A DNA stretch of 64,000 nt, taken from NCBI GenBank assembly GCA_030737835.1, contig CM060847.1, positions 22,334,579 through 22,398,578 of the forward strand. The letters are read 5' to 3'. The notes below the pieces were generated by a model. That model had not been told where the DNA came from, searched no databases, and was given only the letters and a program-made list of their open reading frames with translations. The position numbers and the translations under genes are program-made. This document shows, one piece after another, positions 34,911 to 47,460 of the stretch (positions are counted from its first letter, which is position 1; each line of letters begins with the position of its first letter). Origin of the DNA: Acorus gramineus. Taxonomy: Eukaryota > Streptophyta > Magnoliopsida > Acorales > Acoraceae.

Positions 34911-35640
34911 ACCAAAGCAAACGGTGTTCCACTCCTCTCGATTCAAGCATGAAGATTGCTCGTAATGATGGAAAGCTTCTTCCGGACCCTCGCCCATATC
35001 GTGCTCTTGTGGGTAGTCTCATCTATTTGACTATCACAAGACCTGACATTGCATTCACTGTTGGACTCGTGAGCCGCTACATGCATGAACTGTGGAAACC
35101 ACATTTTGAGGCGGCGAAACGCATTTTGAAGTATGTGAATTCCACACTTGACTTTGGTCTTCTTTACAAGAAGAAAGTGGAGTTTTCTTTACATGGATTC
35201 ATGGATGCCGACTTGGGTGGTGACTCGGATGATCAGAGGTCTACATCCATTTATGTTTTCCTATGCGGATCAGCTGGGGTCTCTTGGTGTAGTAAGAAAT
35301 AGGATTCTGTGTCTATTTCTGCTACGGAGGCGGAATACAAAGCTGCTACTTTTGCTTGTCAAGAGTGTGTGTGGCTTCGGCAGCTCATCGAGGATGTCCA
35401 TTATAACATTCACAAGCCAACCACTATTCTTAGAGACAACCAAAGTGCTATTAAGCTTGCTATCAATCCGGTTTGTCACGCAAGAACCAAGCATATCGAG
35501 ATCGAGCATTATTTCATTCATGAGAAGGTGCTTGATGGAATGGTCAACGTGGAGGAGGTGCGAAGCAAAGATAATCTTGCGGATATCTTCACCAAATCTC
35601 TCTCCAAAGGGCCGTTTGAGTTTTTATGAGCAAAACTTGG
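34907..35640 (+). pseudogene. Copia connection and RNase H
   Basis: RCSTPLDSSMKI, YRALVGSLIYLTITRPDIAF, FMDADLGGDSDDQRSTSIYV (first RNase H Asp) and, after TAG at 35300, SISATEAEYKAATFACQE, DNQSAIKLAINPVCHARTKH and ADIFTKSLSKG. It degrades the RNA strand of the hybrid during reverse transcription. The frame is broken only by the one stop in this part. Confidence 0.93.
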
Positions 35641-35660
35641 GCTTGTACCCAAAAATTCAC

Positions 35661-35672
35661 TTTAAGGAGGAG
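35661..35672 (+). promoter_or_regulatory. Copia polypurine tract
   Basis: TTTAAGGAGGAG immediately precedes the 3' LTR start TGTGAAATTT; it would prime plus-strand synthesis. Confidence 0.85.
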
Positions 35673-36114
35673 TGTGAAATTTTAAAGTGAACTTTGTTAT
35701 CTTTCTATCTATTTTAGCCTTTTATATTGAGGGATGTAGTGAGGCAACTTTGTATTTTGTGTGGGGCACTATTGACTTACTTGCACAAGTGTTCATCTCC
35801 TACACTCTCCACTACCAACCACCTCATTCATTTCACCACTTTCCCATAGCTTGACTTCCTATGTCACCCACCATATTTTTCATGACTTGGAAAACCAAAT
35901 TGACCATCACTTTTCCAAGAACCCCATTTACCTATACATGGACCACCAGTTCCCATAAGTCTTATATTTCCCTATGCATTGGTAAATCACATTGATCACC
36001 TTTTTCCAATATCTACACTTACCCATGCATTGGTACACCACACAAGTTATTATGGACACCAACTTCCCCAACCTATTCCCCATACCAACCTTGCCTATAA
36101 AAAGAGACCCTCTC
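35673..36114 (+). repeat. Copia 3' LTR, left part
   Basis: Matches 21105-21545 of the 5' LTR up to ...AGAGACCCTCTC, where the solo gypsy LTR enters. The remainder is at 42312-42563. Confidence 0.95.
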
Positions 36115-39100
36115 TGTCACGCCCCAGGGCGGTCGTCCCCGGGACGCGGCAAGTGTATATATGATATCAGTAAACAGGAGTTCAATAACATACTCACACA
36201 ACAGCTAAAATGACATCACAGATAAAAGCAGGGCTGACATGATATATACACCAAATGCGGAAGCTAAAAAGACTGAATTTGTAATCAAAACATACTACAG
36301 ACTCGATACATAATCATATGTCCTGTGAGAGCCAACATGTCCATATAAACACAAATACAATCCATACATAATCCAAACTAGGTGCCCAAGCACAGAAATA
36401 TATACATACAACAAAGAGAAGGGTGTTGATGGCCTCAAAACTCGAGGGACGTGGCGCTACTCCGCTACTGGTGTAGTCGCTCGGGAAGTTCTGTTATATA
36501 TGTGTCACTTTTTGGCCTATTGGCAACCATTGGAGCATTTTTGGCAGTTTTAAAATTTTTAGTGTTTTTCGATCGGAACCGCATAATTTTGGACTGTTAG
36601 CTATCGTCCGAGTTAGAGGACTCCGATTGAAAATCTAACTGCATATTATGTGTCCTGGTGCCGTTTTAAGCCACTCATGAAAATTTCATCGAATTCCGGC
36701 ATCGTTTCCAAAAATTTCACAGTTCCGGGGCGTATCCGGGTTTTTAAGTCGCACACTATATAAAAGGAATCAAAAATATCAAATGCACTATTCATCATCC
36801 CCGACCTTGAGCTCTCTCTCTCCTCTCCTCCGTTTTTCTTCCGTTTGAGCCCCCTACACCCCTCAAAACCAAAAACCTAAAGCACGGGAAGTGTAGATCG
36901 GGTCCCGATCTACGCTCCGGTGTCTTCAAATCCGAGTTCCGACGATCCTAGCCTCCCCGACCTCCCCTTTTCGTCCTCTGATTTGGCCCATTTCGAAGGC
37001 CAAGCTAGATCGGGGCGCGAGAGGACCGTTGAGAAGGGTTTCGGTGCGCGGAGAGCACCCGGTCACCTCTTCCTCCCCCTTGGTAAGCTTCTTTCCCTCC
37101 TTTTTCTTGTTTAGATGAATGCTAGGGGGGGGGGGTTTTGTGTTTGGGAGGTGGTCGGCGGCAGTGGGGGTCGTCGGAGGGCGGTCGGAGGTGGTTGGAG
37201 GTGGTCGGCGGCAGTGGGAGGGGTGGTTGGAGGTGCTCGGCAGGCAGGGGCACTGTCCCGGGCAGCAGGCAGCGGCGGCAGCGGCCCAGGCAGCGCGTAG
37301 GCTGGGCGCGTGCGGGGATGCGCGCGTGCGCGTGCGGGCGTGCGTGCGCGCGGCATGCGCGCGGGTGTGCGCGGTCTAGGGCTGGCAGTGCTGGTCGTGC
37401 TGGGTATGCTGGAGGGGTTGGCAGTGCTGGCGAGTGGGCTGGTGGCCTCGGGTAGCCCAGGCGCAGGGGCTGGCAGGGCGCGCACGTGCGTGCGCGCGAG
37501 CGTGCGCGCGGGCGTGCGCTCGGGAAGAGCTGGAGGCCAGCTAGGGAGCTGCGCGCGAGGTGCTAGTCGCGCTGGTCTGGGCGCGAGGAGCTGGTCGTGC
37601 GGGGTGCTAGTCGTGCGGACAGTGGCGGTGCGTGCGCGAGGTGCAGGCGGACAGTGGTGGTGCCGTGCGCGAGGTGATGGCCGAGCAGGGGAGGTGTGCG
37701 CGAGGCGCGGTGGGGCAGGCGAGGTGTGCGCGAGGTGCTGGTCGAGCAGGGCAGTGCGCGGCGAGGCGGCGGAGGTGCGCGCGGGAAGGTGCTGCGCGCG
37801 GGGGCCGTGCGGGGTGCTCGCGGGGCGGCGCGAGGTGTTTGGGGCGCTCGGGCTACTGCTGCGGGGCGCAGTGGATGCGCGGAGCCCCGGGGGCGGTGCG
37901 GCGGCGTGTCCAGGCGGCGGGCAGAGGGTTCGGCGGAGCACGGGATGTGCGGGCTGAAGCGCGGCGGTGCACCCGGGCGGTCGGGGGCCGTGCGGGTGGT
38001 TGCCGAGGGTGTTGGGTGTTTGTTGTGGGTTTTGGGTATTTATTGTGTATTATTGGATAGTTGTGGATTTATTCTAACCAGTTAATAACTTGTCTTGCAG
38101 ATCCCGACGGACGGTCGCGCGTCGACCCGATTTCCGGTGAGTGGGACAACCCAACCCAGTGTGGGAGGCGCTACATGCCTTGGGCGTGTACCGTCCTCCC
38201 CTGGGGCTTATAGTTAGTATTAACTGCTTTGATGTAATCCATGTATGCATGATGTGTGTGTAGAATTGCATGCCACCCTAGATTTTTGTGATAGGGACTT
38301 GCACCCTTAGGTTTGTGCATAAGCCGTGCATCCTGCCACCTCGCTATCATGCTAGGAAAGCCCGACCTGTGCATGCGTCCTATTAGTTTGATTTATTTAA
38401 TTAAATGCAAACTGTATTAAATGATAGCATGTTTAGGGAATATAGAGGGGGCCTTGCGAGGTTAACATTGAGACCCGGGTTAGGGTACTCCGTGTTCCTC
38501 GTTTGGTTGTCGGATGTCCTACATCGGGACCTCAGGTTACCCTCCCAAGGTCTCTATTTCCCCTTTATGTCGTATTTATTTCCCCGCATCCTGGTTATGC
38601 GCGCTGGTGGAATTCTGAGGAATTCGAGACATTAGAGTCGTAGAGATGTGCTGTCAGCGGATCCGAGTGGATCATATGCGATGGATAGGCTGTTCTGTTC
38701 CCCTCGTCGGATCCGTGTAGAGACTACCTCGGCGTTAGACAGGTTGTCCCGTGCAGGGGCTCCCACTAGTAGGCGCCTCCTGATTTGGTGAAGGACTGTG
38801 CTGAACATGGGAGTGGCCAAACAACCACGGAGTGAGGAGAGACTATCGGTGGACCAAGGGTAACCAACAGCCTAGTCAGTCCCAAGAGCCTAGGTCACCT
38901 GTTGAGAGGTGAGGGTGAGGGTATGGTGGGCCGGCGATGTGACGACCCACAGGATTATGAATGGATGATTATCAACCCGCTAAGTCCCAACATCCTAGGT
39001 CACCTGTTGAGGGTGAGGGTGAGGGTGAGGGTATGGGGTTCGGCGATGAACGAACCCCCGGATGGTGATATTATGCCACTTGTGGTTTATGACTTGCTTA

Positions 39101-42100
39101 AATGTGGTTAATATGAACTGTATGCATGGGTTGTGCTATTCACTGAGCGTGTGGCTCACCCCTCGCATATTGTCTTTTCAGTGATCTCTGAGGGAGGAGC
39201 TTCCCGAGCGACTACACCGGCAGAGGGTAGCGCCGCGTCCCACGAGTTTTGAGGCCATCAGCACCCTTCTTTCTGTTGTACGTATATGTTCTGTGCTCGG
39301 GCACTTAGTTGGATTATGTTTGAGATTTTATTTGTGTATATATGGGCATGTTGGCTCTCACAGGACTTATGATTATGTATCGAGTCTGTAGTATGTTTTT
39401 GACTACAGACTCAGTCTTTTAGCTTCCGCATTTGGTGTATATATTATGTCAGCCCTGCTTTTATCTGTGTTGTCATTTTAGTTGTTGTTTGTGGTATATT
39501 ATTGAACTCTTGTTACTGATATCATATATACACTTGCCGCGTCCCGGGGACGGCCGCCCTGGGGCGTGACAGCTCCTCCTTCAAGTCCTCCTCAGTAATC
39601 ACTGAAAAAGATTTTATGCGAGGGGTGAGCCACACGCTCAGTGAATAGCACAACCCATGCATACAGTTTATATTAACCACAATTTATAGCAAAGAGCCTC
39701 AAAGTGGCATAATCAATCACAAGTCCGGTGGGTCGCTACATCGCCGAACCACCACACCCTCACCCTCACCCTCACCCCTCAATAGGTGACAAAGGGTATT
39801 GGGACTTAATGGGCTGATAATCATCCATACACAATCCTGTGGGTCGTCGCATCGCCGGCCCACCATACCCTCACCCTCACCCCTCAATAGGTGACATAGG
39901 CTCTTGGGATTGACTAGGCTGTTGGTCACCCTTGGTCCACCGATAGTCTCTCCCCACTCCGTAGGTCGTTTGGCCACTCCCACATTCAGCACAGTCCTTC
40001 TACCAAATCAGGAGGTGCCTACTGATGGGAGCCCCTGCACGGGATAACCTTTCTAACGCTGAGGTAGTCTCTACACGGATCCAACGAAGGGAACAGAACA
40101 GCCTATCCATCGCATATGATCCACTCGGATCTGCTGACAGCACATCTCTACAACTCTAATGTCTTGAATTCTTTCAGAATTCCTCCAGCGCGCATAACCA
40201 AGATGCGGGGAAATAAATAAGACAAAAATGAGGAAAAGAGACCTTGGGAGGGCAACCTGAGGTCCCGATGTAGGACATCCCGCCAACCAAACAAGGAACA
40301 CGGAGTACCCTAACCCGGGTCTCAATGTTAACCTCGCAAGGCCCCCTTATATTCCCCAAAGCATGCTAATCAGATCATAAGCTTGCATTTAATTAAATAA
40401 ATCAAACTAATAGGACGCATGCATAGGTCGGGGCTTTTCTAGCATGATAACGAGGTGACAGGATGCACGGCTCATGCACATATCCTAAGGGTGCAAGTCC
40501 CTAACATACAAGTCTAGGGTGACATGCATTCTACACATAGATCATGCTTGCATGGATTATAATAAAAACAGTTAATACCAACTATGTGCCCCAGGGGAGG
40601 ACGGTACACGCCCAAGTGCATGTAGCGCCTCCTAACTGGGTTGGGTTGTCCCACTCACCGGAAGCTGAGTCTACGCGCGACCGTCTGTCGAGATCTGCAA
40701 GACAGGGTATCAACTGGTGAGTAACAATCCACAATACCACAAAATACACAACAACAAACAAGTAAACACCCAACACTCGGGCAAACGTGCATACGGCCCC
40801 GTACGCACGCTAACCCAAGCACCCCGGCTCACTCCCGCACCCCCGGCAACTACCGGCACGGCAACCCGCCCCCGGATGCGCTGCCGCGCCACAGCCCGCG
40901 CACCCAGGCGCACCGCCGGCCCCTACCCGCACGCCTGGACTTGCCTCTCGGGTGCACCGCGCGCCCACTGCGCCCAGCCTCCCGGGTGCACCGCGCGCCC
41001 ACTGCGCCCCAGCGCAGCAGCCCGCGCGCACCCCGCACGCCTCGCGCCCTGTGCCTCGCCCCGCGCGCACCCCGCGTGCACCTCCGCTGCACTCGCATCG
41101 CTCCGCGCGCACCCCGCACGCACCGCCGACTCGCCCAGCACTCCACCGACTCCCAGCGCTCCACCGACTCCGCCGACACGCCCAGCGCCCAGCGCCCGCA
41201 CGCCCAGCGCCCAGCACGCCCAGTACGCCCAGCGCCCAGCACGCCCAGCGCCCGCACGCCCAGCACGCCCAGCACGCGCGCCCTGCTGGCCTCCAACTCC
41301 ACCCGAGCGCACGCCCGCGAGCACGCCCGCGCGCGCCCTGCCAGCGGCTCCGCCTGCTGCGCCTGTGCTGCTGCCTGTGCTGCTGCCCTGCCCGAGACAG
41401 CAACCCCCATGCCCGAGCACCTCCACCACCAATCCACCAGGCCACCAACGGCCTCCGACCGCCCCCAACCACCTCCGACAGCCACCCACAGCCGCCGACC
41501 ACCACCCAACCCCAAAACCCCCTTCCTAACATACATCTAAGCCAAAAAGAAGAGGAAAAAGAGCTTACCAAGGGGAGGAAGAGATGTCTGGTTGCTCTCC
41601 GCGCACCGAAACGCTCCCCCAACGGTCTCTACCACCAAGACCTACTCCCACCTCCGATTTGGCTCGGATCTGAGGAGAAGAGAGGGCGGATGGAAGGGCT
41701 AGGTTGGCCGGAATCCGGATTTGAAAGCACCGGGGTGTAGATCGGGACCCGATCTACACTTTCTATGCTTTAGGTTTTTGGGTTTGAGGACTCTAAGGGG
41801 CTCAAATGGAGGTTTTTGAGAGAGGGAGAGAGAGAAAACAAAAGGTGGGAGATGATGAATAGTGCCAAGCAAATTTTAGATCTCATTTATATAGTCAAAT
41901 CACTTAAAATTAGGGCTAAGCAAGATTAAGGCTTGATTAGGGTGATTTAAGTAAGCTTTGACTTGGGTCAACCCAACCACACAAAAAGACAAAAAGGGTT
42001 GACCAAGTCATGGGCCCACTTTGACCGAGTCAACTCTCCCAATGACTTCTCGCTCGGTCAAAACCCGGATACGCCCCGGAACTGTGAAATTTTGGAAACG

Positions 42101-42311
42101 TTACCGGAATTCGATGAAATTTTTGTGAGTGGCTTAAAGTGGCACCAGGACACATAATATGCAGTTTGATTTTCAATCGGAGTCCTCTAGCTCAAGACGA
42201 TAGCTAACAGTCCAAAATTTTGCGGTTCCGATCGAAAAACGAAAAAAACTCAAAAACTGCCAAAATGCTCCAATGGTTACCAGCAGGCCAAAAAGTGACA
42301 CATATATAACA
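36115..42311 (-). mobile_element. Outer solo gypsy LTR in the copia 3' LTR
   Basis: Begins TGTCACGCCCC on the plus strand and ends ACATATATAACA, the same family and orientation as the full gypsy element. Flanks CTCTC (36110-36114) and TTCTC (42312-42316) are a 5-bp duplication with one change. Without the inner insertion it is about 3.1 kb. No internal gypsy coding sequence remains, as expected of LTR-LTR recombination. Confidence 0.93.
36492..39571 (+). mobile_element. Inner solo gypsy LTR, inverted, inside the outer solo LTR
   Basis: Begins TGTTATATATGTGTCAC and ends GGGGCGTGACA, the reverse orientation of its host LTR. The flanks AGTTC and (A)GCTC are an imperfect 4-5 bp duplication. A TATA (CTATATAAAAGG) lies at 36757-36768. 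Candidate introns: 37083-38100 (GGTAAGC...TCTTGCAG) and 38137-39181 (GGTGAGT...CTTTTCAG), leaving a 36-nt middle exon. Confidence 0.93.
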
Positions 42312-42563
42312 TTCTCCACCATTTCCACCAACTCAACTCAATCTAACTCACTCCACAAAAATCCCAACACCACCTAAAACATACACTTGTGCAAGCTTGT
42401 CTCTAGTAGCCCAATTTTGAATGTAAGCTTGTCTCTTGTAGTGAAATATAGTTGTCAATTTTTCCTCATCTTGGAGTTGTTCATTCTTCTTCTATTCTCG
42501 GTTGTAAGTCTTGGGCTAGTGTGACTTTGATTGCACTATTCAAGAGCCTCGTGTTTCTCCACA
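42312..42563 (+). repeat. Copia 3' LTR, right part
   Basis: Starts TTCTCCACCATTTCC (5' LTR counterpart CTCTCCACCATTTCC) and ends TTTCTCCACA, followed by the ATACA duplication. Confidence 0.95.
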
Positions 42564-42568
42564 ATACA

Positions 42569-44990
42569 CACTCCATTCTCTAAAAAGAAAAATAACCCAT
42601 CCAACACACCAACAATAGCTTGACCATGAAAATCAATCAAAACAGAGAAAAAAATTCCATCCTAAAAAAATTCCAACCTAAAGCAGTGACATTGCTTATG
42701 CCCGGTCTCCTTCCTTAGCCACTCTTTATTTCCTATTATCCCCACCTACTTCAACCTCTTGTCTCCTAATGTCTCTCAATTTCAGCTCTTTTGTATCTTT
42801 CCTTTATGAATATGAAAGAACTACCTTTGCTGTAAAAAGAAATAAAATCAATGGAAAAGCACCACAAAAGTGGCCAACATTTAGACCACAAAAATAATGC
42901 ACCAGTAGCATTATATGAATGTATTCCTATTGTCAAAAGAAGATTTTTCAATAACTAATGAAAAGATTTTTCAAATAACGTGCTTATAACACCCATTATA
43001 TATATATACCCTTTCAAAGAAAAGAAAAACCTTCAATCAAATTCATTCTCTACTTTCTTGAAGAAAAAAAGGGTCGAGAGAATGATAAAACATTTTTGGG
43101 AAACAGTTTTTATTTTATTTGTTTTTTTTTTTAATTTTCCGTCTCCACTGCCGTCATTTTGTTGGTTTAGTCAACGTTAAAATAATGTTAAATATAATGT
43201 GAATCTCTAAAAACAGGTGGCACATTGCGGACATAGGAGTAGCAGTGCTCCTATTCAGACGTAGGAGAAGCAGATTTTTGTCCCAGAGAGCCAATAAATG
43301 CACTCACACAACATACATATACCAAAATTACTCAAAATGATGTCACATCTATCATATTAATATATATTCTCATACACAAACAATTTGATTAAGATTATAG
43401 TTGTCCTTTAAACTTATCTGCATTTTACCCGAAGTTAAAAAAAATTTATTTTAACATTTTCTAATTAATTAAATAACAAAAAAAAAATCAAACAAAAAAT
43501 TATTTATTTTACATGAATATCTATCTATTCTGTTACGTTATAGCTATTGGAACAAATAAATCTATAGCAACAAATCTGATTCGTAGCTGGCTCACGTGTA
43601 TAATGGTATTGGCGTGTATAATGGTATCGGTATTATTATTATTATAAATATTATTTTTGGTCTTTTGGGGTATAATGGACTGGTCCGGACTCCCAACATT
43701 TTCCATGGAAAAATTCTCATATGGTGGTGATATCTCAGTCTTTTCTTTCTTTGTTTCTCATTTATTTATATTTTTGATAAATAAGTTCATCCAATTTAGA
43801 GTTATATAGAATGAATTTTTTTAACTTATAAGAAATATGATAAATCATTCAAACTGAAATCCGTAAGTAGAAAAATTGTTTGACCAATTAAAAAGTTAGA
43901 AGAACTTACTTTACAAGACATTGTCATATCTACATATAACACGTCCTCTAATGCAATATGTCAAATCTCTAATGGATATATATATTATATTATGCAGTTG
44001 TATACTCTAGTAAGAAAGACGTAATAATGTATGCATCAATCCTTTAGAATATGTTTTTTCTTTTTTTTTTGGTTAAAGCATGTATTTTAATACATTCAAA
44101 TATGCATATCAGTAATATAACCTTACGTGAAAATAGGTATTTTTATTAGATAAGTACATATTAGTTTAAATAAAATTCCGAACCTGTTTCATCTACAAAT
44201 GTGTCCGCATGACTAAGTTTAACATTTTTGTACTATATGTGTATGGTCACATCAAGCATCTCAATGAAGAACGTCTCTTATTATGTTGACCTAATTAACA
44301 AGAGATGGAAAAAGTGTGGTTCATGATGTTGCCACACATTGTATTTATTAACAAATTGTATAATTGGAAGATGGGATTAGATTGACTGTCTTAATTTAAC
44401 TTGCATGACATTTCTATTTTCTAATCTCCTCAAAATAAAAATAAAAAAAACTAATCTCGTCCTTTAAGAAATAATTAGAACAACATTCATGAGCATATAT
44501 ATATACTATTTAAACCTTTTCAAACTTCATTTTTTTTTTTTTTTATCATGAAAAGCTAAATGTGGTTTTGATCCCAATTTCGTGATTCGATCTGCATTTC
44601 AGAAATTTTAAGATTTATTAAAGCAGAATTTGCCTAAACGGGATCTAAATGGCTCCAAATTCCTTTTCCCTTCATAAATATATATCAAGAGTGTCATCCA
44701 CTAGCATATATGAACATGAGGTTTCAAACATATAATCACTTCATAATCAAACTATTAATTGCAATACAAGAAGACACAGCTTGGATGCGCCATTTATTCT
44801 TACAATATCACCCTTTATTTTTATAATAATCTCATGCCAGTATACCTTGCATGTCTTCGGTTCAAAATTGATAAGTGACACCTCACAGGTCTAGTACATG
44901 AGGTTAATTTATAGTATTTCTAATCATGTTTTAGTTCTTCATATAAAGGATCTGATGAGATCTGACTAGATTCCATCTATACGAGTTGCG
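42569..44990. other. AT-rich spacer right of the retroelement complex
   Basis: AT-rich with homopolymers. The only thing recognised is the repeat at 43205-43295. No coding signal or RNA gene seen. Confidence 0.6.
43205..43295 (-). repeat. Dispersed repeat, family 4, copy 2
   Basis: Its reverse complement matches 19005-19112 (GGGACAAAAATCTGCTTCTCC and adjoining blocks). Confidence 0.55.
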
Positions 44991-46433
44991 TCAACCATGG
45001 CCTGGTGGTTTCTCATAACGAGGAGCCTTTGGATAGGAAGTGCCACCAAGGTTGTAGTCATCACCATAGATTCCCTCAATAGTATATTTCTTTTCTGCAT
45101 TTAAAAAAAAAAGAAAACATATACAATTTGTGTGTCAATTAAGATTTATTTCACTTATAATAATCTTAACAAATCCATAATTATCATATATGCATGCATG
45201 TATAGCTTATCATCAAACACATAAAACGTGTATGTATTTGAAAATGAAAAATGATATCTAGCCCCGTTTACAGCCTCGCCTTTTGTCTTCAACAATTTTG
45301 ATTTTTTAAAATACATGTACATTCTCGCCTAATGTAGTACATAATATTATGAAAAGTAAAATAATAACCTAGATAAACTAATACATAAAAAAAGGAAAAA
45401 AAAAATAGAGCATACTCTGCATGCACTAGTGAAATATATATAGCACCAAGATAGTATAAACTACCACTGGAGTGTATAGTCGATTGGGGATCATCTCCAA
45501 AAGCTACAAGCGAGAGACTACGTGTAGTAACCCTCGATTGGACACACACACACACACACAATATAGGGCATTTTTCACTTTTAACCCCCCAAAAATTTTA
45601 ATTTAAAGTTTGACTCCATGTCAGTTTTAATTGTAATACAGGACTTGGGGTCACTTTGACCAGGTCAATGCTATCACCTCAGCGCTGAGTTGAATTTTTT
45701 TTTCTTTTTTACATATAAAAGGCAATCACAAGTTTCTTTTGAATACATTTTTTTTAAATGTTTTTCAACTTCAATTTCTAAATTTATGGATAACTTTGAT
45801 GGATTCACCATGGATTTTTTCTGTTTTCTATAAAATCTTTATCAAATCTATTAATCAAATATATCAATAAGAAAATTTAAAATTTTAATATTCAAGATTC
45901 AAATTTTAAATTTAGATAAAATAAAAAGTTAAAATTACGATAAGATTGTCTAAATTCAAATCAAATTTAAAATTAAATATTATTAAACAACATTTTAAAT
46001 TTAAATTTTTTTAAAAATATGAAAAGAGATTTGTATATGAAATGTTATCACAAATCACATTCTAAGTAAACGTGATCCATAAATAAAGGGAAAAAAAATT
46101 CCATTCTAAGATGACAGTGTTGACCTAGTCAAAACCAATCAAGTGTCAGTTTTATAATAAAAATTAGATCATAGAAATTAAAATATAAAATAGGGTTAAA
46201 AATAAAAATTGCCCTACTATATATATTCCAAGAAAATGATTGATGAATACTAGCCTACATATGAGACTGTAAATAGAACTTTATGTAACAACACAAAAAA
46301 AGAAAAAAGAAAAAAAAAACTCACTGGCATGGTCCGGCACCGAAGTCTCTGTAAGCTCACGCGCGGCCGATTTTGAAGAGAAGAGAGATGATGAAAGAAG
46401 GACTAACAAAACAAGGAAGGCCTTTGCAGACAT
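44991..46433 (-). CDS. Small secreted peptide precursor, 70 residues, two exons
   Basis: Exon 1 is 46433-46325: ATG, then MSAKAFLVLLVLLSSSLF, a clear signal peptide with a likely cut after ...SKSAA, then RELTETSVPDHA. It ends at a GTGAGT donor in phase 1. Exon 2 is 45094-44991, entered from a TTTAAATGCAG acceptor in the matching phase: KKKYTIEGIYGDDYNLGG, then TSYPKAPRYEKPPGHG and TGA. The total is 213 nt. A TATAAATA box sits about 70 bases upstream of the ATG. The mature part (about 45 residues) is Gly/Pro/Tyr-rich, without Cys. The N-terminus (AARELTET) resembles plant glycine-rich and signalling-peptide precursors. The acidic-DY motif, followed by PRYEKPP, loosely recalls tyrosine-sulfated peptides (PSY, RGF, CIF) but fits none exactly. 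The family is not recognised. Both exons are too short for a simple ORF scan. Confidence 0.72.
45541..45561. repeat. (CA)n microsatellite
   Basis: About 20 bases of CA repeat immediately left of the intronic MITE. Confidence 0.85.
45566..46214. mobile_element. MITE in the intron of the secreted peptide gene
   Basis: Ends GGGCATTTTTCACTTTTAACC and GGTTAAAAATAAAAATTGCCC are inverted repeats with further inner matches (TGTCAGTTTTA, TTGACCWRGTCAA). A TA duplication flanks it (45564-45565, 46215-46216). Confidence 0.72.
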
Positions 46434-46501
46434 TCTTTTTTTTCACTCAAAGAAGATGTGAAGTGTGAGATGTAGTCTATAATGTCTGCCCACTTGAGCC
46501 C

Positions 46502-46509
46502 TATTTATA
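46502..46509 (-). promoter_or_regulatory. TATA box of the small secreted peptide gene
   Basis: TATAAATA on the minus strand (GCCTATAAATAGGGC), a typical plant distance upstream of the ATG at 46433. Confidence 0.65.
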
Positions 46510-47460
46510 GGCAAATTTTTTAGTCATTCAAACTATATACTATGTTGTTTAGGACTATATATGAAAATTTAGTTGGATAGGTGATGTTTTGAACGTATTA
46601 TGCTGTGAGTCAAGATGGGGAGGAAGACTCACGACACTCACCAACCACAACAAAAAAAAAAAAAAAAAATGGAAAACTCACAGAAGTCAAGTTGAGTTGA
46701 ATAACTTATTGTTTCTCTTCAAAATCCATTTATGATAGCTGTATGACGAGATACATATGCTTTTAGCCTTCCATTTGGGTATCCATATAAGTTATTCTGG
46801 AATAGATAACTATTCTAATATAATTAAATAATAAATCAATTATTGTTTGGTTGTGTTTATAGTTATTCTCGTTGAGAAATATGGTAATTAATAAAAATTT
46901 TGTTGAGGGTTGATAATGAATAAATTGTGGATAAAAAGCAGTGGTAGACCCTGAATTTATAACAAGGGGGGGCGGGGACTAAAAATTATACTTGAAAAAA
47001 AATTATAACAAAATTTATGAAGATGATAATTTAAGACAAAAATATCAAATTCAAGTCATTCAATAATAAATCAATGCACCGATAAAAATTTCATAGATAT
47101 TTTTTTATAATAGTCATAAAAATAAAGACGATTTTTCACCGCATAAAATTCATCTGCAATCATGTCATTGTCAAACTTTTCAGCTATTTACCTTTCAATA
47201 TATATAATTAAACAATTTGCAAGAAATTCATCCTCTATTTTATCACTATTGCCATTTGCTCCCCTTTTGATTCATCTTTAGATTCATCAACTATAATGCC
47301 AGAATTTAAAGAGTGTGTGTGTACACTTGTGGTTACCAGAAAATAAATACCTAGACATAATGGATAAAAAATCAAATATCAATTATAATTGGTTAATAAA
47401 TAAATATCATTGACCATTGTGTTTTATGTTATTTTTTTATTTGGGGTTGAAAAAGACTAT
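46510..47460. other. AT-rich spacer with MITE and hAT fragments
   Basis: 46780-46930 resembles the left part of 55085-55260 (GTTATTCTCRTTGARAAA). 46940 carries CAGTGGTAGACCCTGAAT, an hAT-end-like motif. No complete element. Confidence 0.35.

Larger units (their letters stand above)
21105..42563 (+). mobile_element. Ty1/copia LTR retrotransposon, host of three later insertions
   Basis: 5' LTR 21105-21745, PBS at 21746, gag-pol in copia order (gag, protease, integrase, RT, RNase H), polypurine tract, and 3' LTR starting at 35673 and finishing at 42563. The flanking ATACA duplication is perfect (21100-21104 and 42564-42568). The true element is about 5.5 kb; the rest is later gypsy insertions at 22559-32324 and 36115-42311. 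Coding parts have several stops and frameshifts, so it is non-autonomous now. I could not settle the copia lineage. Confidence 0.96.
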
